This document shows positions 6,774 through 11,228 of a DNA stretch of 11,228 nucleotides, in pieces. The translations under genes were made by a program, and so were the position numbers. Location: assembly GCA_937927885.1 (NCBI GenBank), contig CALEZJ010000289.1, positions 1 to 11,228 of the forward strand. The letters run 5' to 3'. The DNA comes from an uncultured Paracoccaceae bacterium (GTDB lineage Bacteria; Pseudomonadota; Alphaproteobacteria; Rhodobacterales; Rhodobacteraceae). The notes under the pieces are model-generated. The model was not told where the DNA came from. It did no database searches and saw only the letters and a list, made by a program, of their open reading frames with translations. Positions within the stretch are counted from its first letter, which is position 1. Each line of letters begins with the position of its first letter.

Positions 6774-7550
6774 ATGGCAGGCTGGACACGGTTGATCTCG
6801 CCCCGGTTTCTGGAGCACGACAGCCCCGCCGCGCGGTTGCTGGCGCGTCCCGGGGACCGGGTGCTGGACGCCCTGCCGGGCCCCGGCGATGCGGTCGAGC
6901 GGCTGGCGCCGATCCATCAGGCGGTGGCCGAGGCGGTGGCCGGGGTGGTCGCGCGCGGCGAGCGTCCCCTGGCGGTGCTGGGAGATTGCTGTCAGGCGAT
7001 CGGCGTGGTCGCGGGGCTGGACCGGGCGGGGCTTCGGCCGACGCTGGTCTGGCTGGATTCGCACGGCGATTTCAACACCCCCGAGACGACGCTCTCGGGC
7101 TTTCTGGGCGGTATGCCGCTGGCCATGCTGACCGGGCGGGGCGATCTGCGGATGGTGCGGGCGGTCGGGCTGGCGCCGATCCCGGATCACCGCGTCGTGC
7201 TGTCGGATGGCCGGGATCTGGACCCCAGAGAGCGCGATCTGGTCCGCGACTCGGGCATCGCCTTTCTGCCCGACCTGGACGACCTGCTGGCCGCCCTGCC
7301 CCAGGGCCCGCTGCATGTGCATTTCGACAGCGACATTCTGGACGCGGGCGAGGCGCCGGCCTTTCTTTATGCGGTGGCGGGTGGCCCCTCGGCGGCGCGG
7401 ATGCGCGCGGTTCTGGCCCGACTGATGGCCACGGGTCGGGTGGTGGCGGTGTCGGTCTGCGCAGCCTGGGACGTCGCGCGCGACACCGAGGGGCGCACCC
7501 TGCGCGCCGTGGAAACCGCACTGGAGGGGATCGATGTCGCCCCGCGGTGA
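6774..7550 (+). CDS. Arginase/agmatinase-family protein, atypical metal site
   Basis: The 258-residue protein has the ureohydrolase fold's ordered metal motifs. LGDCCQAIG (69-77) stands where GGDHS is usual, LVWLDSHGDFNTP (91-103) gives the DxHxD trio Asp95, His97 and Asp99, and HVHFDSDILD (181-190) gives Asp185 and Asp187. Five of the six usual manganese ligands are kept; the His of GGDHS is replaced by Cys72. The usual C-terminal Glu motif also seems lost, with CAAWDVARDTEGRT (229-242) in that place. The protein is shorter than typical members of about 300 residues. Family members hydrolyse arginine, agmatine, guanidinobutyrate or formiminoglutamate; the substrate here is unknown. I chose ATG 6774; TTG at 6762 would overlap the upstream stop. 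Neither has a clear ribosome-binding site, which suggests coupling to the preceding gene. Confidence 0.85.
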   Translation: MAGWTRLISPRFLEHDSPAARLLARPGDRVLDALPGPGDAVERLAPIHQAVAEAVAGVVARGERPLAVLGDCCQAIGVVAGLDRAGLRPTLVWLDSHGDFNTPETTLSGFLGGMPLAMLTGRGDLRMVRAVGLAPIPDHRVVLSDGRDLDPRERDLVRDSGIAFLPDLDDLLAALPQGPLHVHFDSDILDAGEAPAFLYAVAGGPSAARMRAVLARLMATGRVVAVSVCAAWDVARDTEGRTLRAVETALEGIDVAPR

Positions 7551-7575
7551 GCCCATGCCGCAAATCGCGCGCGCA

Positions 7576-7617
7576 TTGTAACGAATCCTTGCAATTCTTG
7601 CGCTGCATTGCAGAAAT
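7576..7617 (+). promoter_or_regulatory. TTGC-repeat block upstream of pyc
   Basis: TTGTAA (7576), TTGCAA (7589), TTGCGC (7598) and TTGCAG (7608) form a series of direct TTG-type repeats, the last three at 9- and 10-base steps. A perfect 11-bp palindrome, CTGCA-T-TGCAG, spans 7603-7613. The block is 40-80 bases before the pyc ATG, where a regulator could act. TTGCAA followed 17 bases later by AGAAAT (7612-7617) is also a weak promoter match. TTTGCAAA-type sites bind RamB/ScfR acyl-CoA-responsive regulators, which would suit carbon metabolism, but these sites are imperfect. Confidence 0.35.
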
Positions 7618-7657
7618 CGGTCCGGAAATCTGACCGCTTCAAGGGATAGCGCACGAC

Positions 7658-10600
7658 ATGGCCAAAATCCGCAAGATCCTCATCGCCAACCGCGGCGAGA
7701 TCGCCATTCGCGTCATGCGCGCCGCCAATGAACTGGGCATCAAGACGGTCGCGGTCTATGCCGAAGAGGACAAGCTGGGCCTGCATCGCTTCAAGGCGGA
7801 CGAGGCGTACCGCATCGGCGCCGGGCTGGCGCCGGTGGCCGCCTATCTGAGCATTCCCGAAATCATCCGGGTGGCGAAGCTCTCGGGCGCCGATGCGGTG
7901 CATCCGGGCTATGGGCTGCTGAGCGAAAACCCGGCGCTGGTCGATGCCTGCACCGAGGCGGGGATCCTCTTCATCGGGCCGCGCGCCGACACGATGCGCG
8001 CCCTTGGCGACAAGGCCAGTGCGCGCCGCGTGGCGATATCGGCCGGGGTGCCGGTGATCCCGGCGACCGAGGTTCTGGGCGACGACATGGCCGAGGTGCG
8101 CCGGATGGCCGAGGCGGTGGGCTATCCCCTGATGCTGAAGGCCAGCCACGGCGGCGGCGGGCGCGGGATGCGGCCCATTTACGGGCCCGACGAGGTGGAA
8201 GCGAAAGTGCGCGAGGGCCGTCGCGAGGCCGAGGCGGCATTCGGCAATGGCGAGGGCTATCTGGAAAAGATGATCCAGCGCGCCCGCCATGTCGAGGTGC
8301 AGCTTCTGGGCGACACGCATGGGGGGCTCTATCACCTCTATGAACGCGATTGCACGGTGCAGCGGCGCAACCAGAAGGTGGTCGAGCGCGCGCCCGCCCC
8401 CTATCTGACCGAGGCCCAGCGCGCCGAGGTCTGCGCGCTGGCGCTGAAGATCGGCAACGCGGTGGGCTATCAGAACGCGGGCACGGTCGAGTTCCTGATG
8501 GATATCGACACCGGCGCCTTCTACTTCATCGAAGTCAATCCGCGCATTCAGGTGGAACATACCGTCACCGAGCAAGTGACTGGCATCGACATCGTCAAGG
8601 CGCAGATTAAGGTGGCCGAGGGGGCAACCCTGGCCGAGGCGACCGGGACGCCGACGCAGGGGGATGTGCGCCTGTCGGGCCACGCGCTGCAATGCCGGAT
8701 CACCACCGAGGACCCGCTGAACAATTTCATCCCCGATTACGGACGGATCACGGCGTTCCGCGAGGCGCATGGGATGGGCATCCGTCTCGATGGCGGCACG
8801 GCCTATTCGGGCGGGGTCATCACGCGCTATTTCGACAGCCTGCTGGTCAAGGTGATCGCCTGGGCGCCGACACCCTTGGAGGCGATTGCCCGCATGGACC
8901 GGGCGCTGCGGGAATTCCGCATCCGGGGCGTGTCGACGAACATCGCCTTTGTCGAGAACCTGCTGAAGCATCCGGTGTTCCTGGCCGATCAGGCGACGAC
9001 GAAATTCATCGACACCACGCCCGAGCTGTTCACCTTCAAGAAGCGCCGCGACCGGGGCACCAAGGTGCTGACCTACCTGGCCGACATCACGGTGAACGGC
9101 CATCCGGAAACCGCCGGCCGCCCCCGCCCCGCCGCGAAACCGCGCGACCCGGTGCCGCCGCTGGTGCGGCGCGAGCACGCCCCCTACGGGACGCGCAACC
9201 TGTTGCTCGACAAGGGGGCGAAGGGCGTCGCCGACTGGATGAAGGCGCAGGATCGCCTGCTGATCACCGACACCACCATGCGCGACGCGCATCAATCCTT
9301 GCTGGCGACCCGGATGCGGTCGATCGACATGATCCGCGTCGCCCCCGCCTATGCCGCGAACCTGCCCGATCTGTTCAGCGTGGAATCCTGGGGCGGCGCC
9401 ACGTTTGACGTGGCCTACCGGTTCTTGCAGGAATGCCCCTGGCAGCGCCTGCGCGACCTGCGCCGGGCGATGCCGAACCTCTTGACGCAGATGCTGCTCA
9501 GGGCCTCGAACGGGGTCGGATACACGAATTACCCCGACAACGTGGTGCAGGCTTTTGTCAAACAGGCGGCGGACACCGGGGTCGATGTGTTCCGCGTCTT
9601 TGACAGCCTGAACTGGGTCGAAAACATGCGCGTCGCCATGGATGCGGTGATCGAGACCGGGCGCATCTGCGAGGGGACGATCTGCTATACCTCGGACCTG
9701 CTGGATCCGGCACAGCGCAAGTATACCGTTGAGTATTATGTGAAAATGGCCAAGGCGCTGGAAGCTGCCGGCGTCCATGTGCTGGGCGTCAAGGACATGG
9801 CCGGGGTCTTGAAGGCGCCCGCCGCGCGGGTGCTGTTCCGCGCGCTCAAGGATGCGGTGGACCTGCCGATCCATTTCCACACGCATGACACCTCGGGCGC
9901 GGCCATCGCCACGCTGGTCGCCGCCGCCGAGGAAGGCGTCGATTGCGTCGATGCCGCGATGGATGCCTTCAGCGGCAACACCAGCCAGCCGACGCTGGGC
10001 TCGGTCGTCGAGGCCTTTCGCCACACGGCGCGCGACACCGGGCTGGACATCACCGCGATCCGCGAGATTTCGGATTACTGGGAGCAGGTGCGCGCCCATT
10101 ACGGCGCCTTCGAAACCGGCCAGCAGGCGCCCAGTTCCGAGGTCTATCTGCACGAGATGCCGGGCGGGCAGTTCACCAACCTCAAGGCGCAGGCGCGGTC
10201 TCTGGGGCTGGAGGAACGCTGGCCCGAAGTGGCGCGCGCCTATGCCGAGGCCAACCAGATTTTCGGCGACATCGTGAAAGTGACTCCGTCGTCCAAGGTC
10301 GTGGGCGACATGGCGCTGATGATGGTGACGCAGGGGCTGAGCCGCGCGGATGTGGAAAACCCTGCGCGCGACATGGCGTTTCCGGACTCGGTCGTCGACA
10401 TGCTCAAGGGCAATCTGGGCCAGCCCGAGGGGGGCTTTCCGCCGGGCATCGTGGCCAAGGCGCTGAAAGGCGAGGCGCCGCTGACCACCCGCCCCGGCGC
10501 GCATCTGGCGCCGGTGGATCTGGAGGCGGTGCGGGAAAAGGTGTCCAGCGATCTCAACGGCTTCACGGTCGATGACGAGGACCTGAACGGGTATTTGATG

Positions 10601-11113
10601 TATCCCAAGGTGTTCCTCGACTACATGGGTCGGCACCGGGTTTACGGACCGGTGCGCACCCTGCCGACCTGGAACTTCTTTTATGGCATGCAGCCGGGCG
10701 ACGAGATTTCCGTGGAAATAGACCCCGGCAAGACGCTGGAAATCCGCCTGATCGCGCTGGGGGAGACCGGCGAGGACGGCGAGGTGAAGGTGTTCTTTGA
10801 ACTGAACGGCCAGCCGCGCACGATCCGGGTCCCCAACCGCAAGGTCAAGGCGACCACCGCCGTGCGCCCGAAGGCGGCCGAGGGCAACCCCGCGCATCTG
10901 GGCGCGCCGATGCCGGGTTCGGTCGCCTCGGTCGCGGTCAGCGCGGGGCAGCGGGTGAAGCCGGGCGATCTGCTGATGACCATCGAGGCGATGAAGATGG
11001 AAACCGGGCTGCACGCCGACCGCGAGGGCGTGGTCAAGGCGGTGCATGTGCAGCCGGGCGCGCAGATCGACGCCAAGGACCTGCTGGTGGAACTGGAACC
11101 GGCGAGGGGCTGA
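7658..11113 (+). CDS. pyc: Pyruvate carboxylase
   Basis: Pyc is a cytosolic biotin enzyme that carboxylates pyruvate to oxaloacetate with ATP and bicarbonate, refilling the TCA cycle. The 1151-residue protein is complete. Biotin carboxylase domain (about 1-460): glycine loop KASHGGGGRGM (161-171), RDCTVQRRNQK (230-240) and EVNPRIQVEH (292-301). Carboxyltransferase domain (from about 530): DTTMRDAHQS (538-547), Lys712 in GVKDMAG as the carboxylated metal-ligand lysine, His741 and His743 in HTHDTSG, and catalytic Thr876 in KVTPSSKVVGD. The C-terminal carrier domain has EAMKMETG with the biotinylated Lys1113. The central allosteric domain, where acetyl-CoA acts in other enzymes, lies between. 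AAGGGA at 7641-7646 is a rather distant ribosome-binding site. The gene stands alone after a 107-base gap and converges on the gene at the right edge. Confidence 0.98.
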   Translation: MAKIRKILIANRGEIAIRVMRAANELGIKTVAVYAEEDKLGLHRFKADEAYRIGAGLAPVAAYLSIPEIIRVAKLSGADAVHPGYGLLSENPALVDACTEAGILFIGPRADTMRALGDKASARRVAISAGVPVIPATEVLGDDMAEVRRMAEAVGYPLMLKASHGGGGRGMRPIYGPDEVEAKVREGRREAEAAFGNGEGYLEKMIQRARHVEVQLLGDTHGGLYHLYERDCTVQRRNQKVVERAPAPYLTEAQRAEVCALALKIGNAVGYQNAGTVEFLMDIDTGAFYFIEVNPRIQVEHTVTEQVTGIDIVKAQIKVAEGATLAEATGTPTQGDVRLSGHALQCRITTEDPLNNFIPDYGRITAFREAHGMGIRLDGGTAYSGGVITRYFDSLLVKVIAWAPTPLEAIARMDRALREFRIRGVSTNIAFVENLLKHPVFLADQATTKFIDTTPELFTFKKRRDRGTKVLTYLADITVNGHPETAGRPRPAAKPRDPVPPLVRREHAPYGTRNLLLDKGAKGVADWMKAQDRLLITDTTMRDAHQSLLATRMRSIDMIRVAPAYAANLPDLFSVESWGGATFDVAYRFLQECPWQRLRDLRRAMPNLLTQMLLRASNGVGYTNYPDNVVQAFVKQAADTGVDVFRVFDSLNWVENMRVAMDAVIETGRICEGTICYTSDLLDPAQRKYTVEYYVKMAKALEAAGVHVLGVKDMAGVLKAPAARVLFRALKDAVDLPIHFHTHDTSGAAIATLVAAAEEGVDCVDAAMDAFSGNTSQPTLGSVVEAFRHTARDTGLDITAIREISDYWEQVRAHYGAFETGQQAPSSEVYLHEMPGGQFTNLKAQARSLGLEERWPEVARAYAEANQIFGDIVKVTPSSKVVGDMALMMVTQGLSRADVENPARDMAFPDSVVDMLKGNLGQPEGGFPPGIVAKALKGEAPLTTRPGAHLAPVDLEAVREKVSSDLNGFTVDDEDLNGYLMYPKVFLDYMGRHRVYGPVRTLPTWNFFYGMQPGDEISVEIDPGKTLEIRLIALGETGEDGEVKVFFELNGQPRTIRVPNRKVKATTAVRPKAAEGNPAHLGAPMPGSVASVAVSAGQRVKPGDLLMTIEAMKMETGLHADREGVVKAVHVQPGAQIDAKDLLVELEPARG

Positions 11114-11133
11114 GGCCCCGGAACCGGTCTCAG
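11106..11133. other. Overlapping hairpins between convergent stop codons
   Basis: GGGGC-TGAG-GCCCC (11106-11119) forms a small stem-loop around the pyc stop. An alternative longer pairing joins CTGAG (11110-11114) with CTCAG (11129-11133), placing the stop codons of pyc and the opposing gene in the two arms. No T-run follows in either direction. Whether it acts as a bidirectional terminator is uncertain. Confidence 0.3.
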
Positions 11134-11228
11134 CCGTCGAGGTGGCGCAGGGCTTCCTTGCGGGCGAAGGATTTGAGCCCGGCGCCATGTTCGGCCATCC
11201 AGTCGCGCACCAGTGCGGGGTCGTGGCC
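11130..11228 (-). CDS. C-terminal end of an unidentified protein (partial)
   Basis: The minus strand is open from the window's right edge to a TGA at 11132-11130, giving the last 32 residues of a protein. They include DPALVRDWMAEHGAGLK and end in ALRHLDG. The third codon positions are almost all G or C, in keeping with coding sequence, and the gene converges on pyc with a 16-base gap. No family can be named from this fragment. Confidence 0.6.
   Translation of the reverse strand, partial: GHDPALVRDWMAEHGAGLKSFARKEALRHLDG

Noticed and set aside
7367..11188. Very long open frame (over 1200 codons) on the minus strand opposite pyc
   Set aside because: It is the antisense shadow of pyc. G/C-rich third positions remove stops from the opposite strand. 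The translation is rich in His, Arg and Gly, has no family motifs, and runs through the arginase-like gene's 3' end.

Overview
The window reads as a stretch of ordinary chromosome from a GC-rich alphaproteobacterium, most likely a member of the Rhodobacteraceae (Rhodobacter, Rhodovulum or Paracoccus type). The grounds are the strong G/C preference at third codon positions in every gene, the alphaproteobacterial style of RadA, CvpA, PPK2 and pyruvate carboxylase, and an AT-richer intergenic signature near 645-677 that I associate from memory with this family. I see no insertion sequence, phage gene, CRISPR array, tRNA or rRNA.

Layout, left to right. (1) Positions 1-39 are the tail of an unidentified plus-strand gene, closed by an intrinsic terminator. 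(2) ndk (151-573, +) is followed by a second terminator and converges on a minus-strand pair: a lipoprotein lytic transglycosylase (688-1149) and, upstream of it and overlapping at the stop/start codons, a stand-alone TfoX C-terminal-domain protein (1149-1505). (3) A 332-base gap (1506-1837) rich in palindromes and TGTCA-type motifs separates that pair from the divergent ppk2 (1838-2710, +). (4) ppk2 converges, with overlapping stop codons, on a minus-strand operon read as radA (5216-3858), cvpA (3841-3281) and an aldehyde-dehydrogenase-like fragment (3276-2707). (5) Divergent from radA run plus-strand genes: a Gfo/Idh/MocA oxidoreductase (5326-6288), a small secreted six-cysteine protein (6358-6765), an atypical arginase-family protein (6774-7550) and a complete pyruvate carboxylase (7658-11113). 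(6) The last 99 bases hold the C-terminus of an unidentified convergent minus-strand gene.

Functionally this is mostly housekeeping: nucleotide triphosphate balance (Ndk, PPK2), DNA repair (RadA), envelope (transglycosylase, CvpA) and anaplerosis (Pyc). No pathway clearly joins the whole window. The tightly packed pairs (TfoX_C/transglycosylase; radA-cvpA-ALDH-like; six-Cys protein/arginase-like) are the best units for shared function.

I found no convincing new multi-gene system. The best leads are the ALDH-like protein lacking its catalytic half, the arginase-family protein with altered metal-binding motifs, the palindrome-dense gap before ppk2, and the phased TTGC motifs before pyc. All calls come from reading the sequence; no database search was run.
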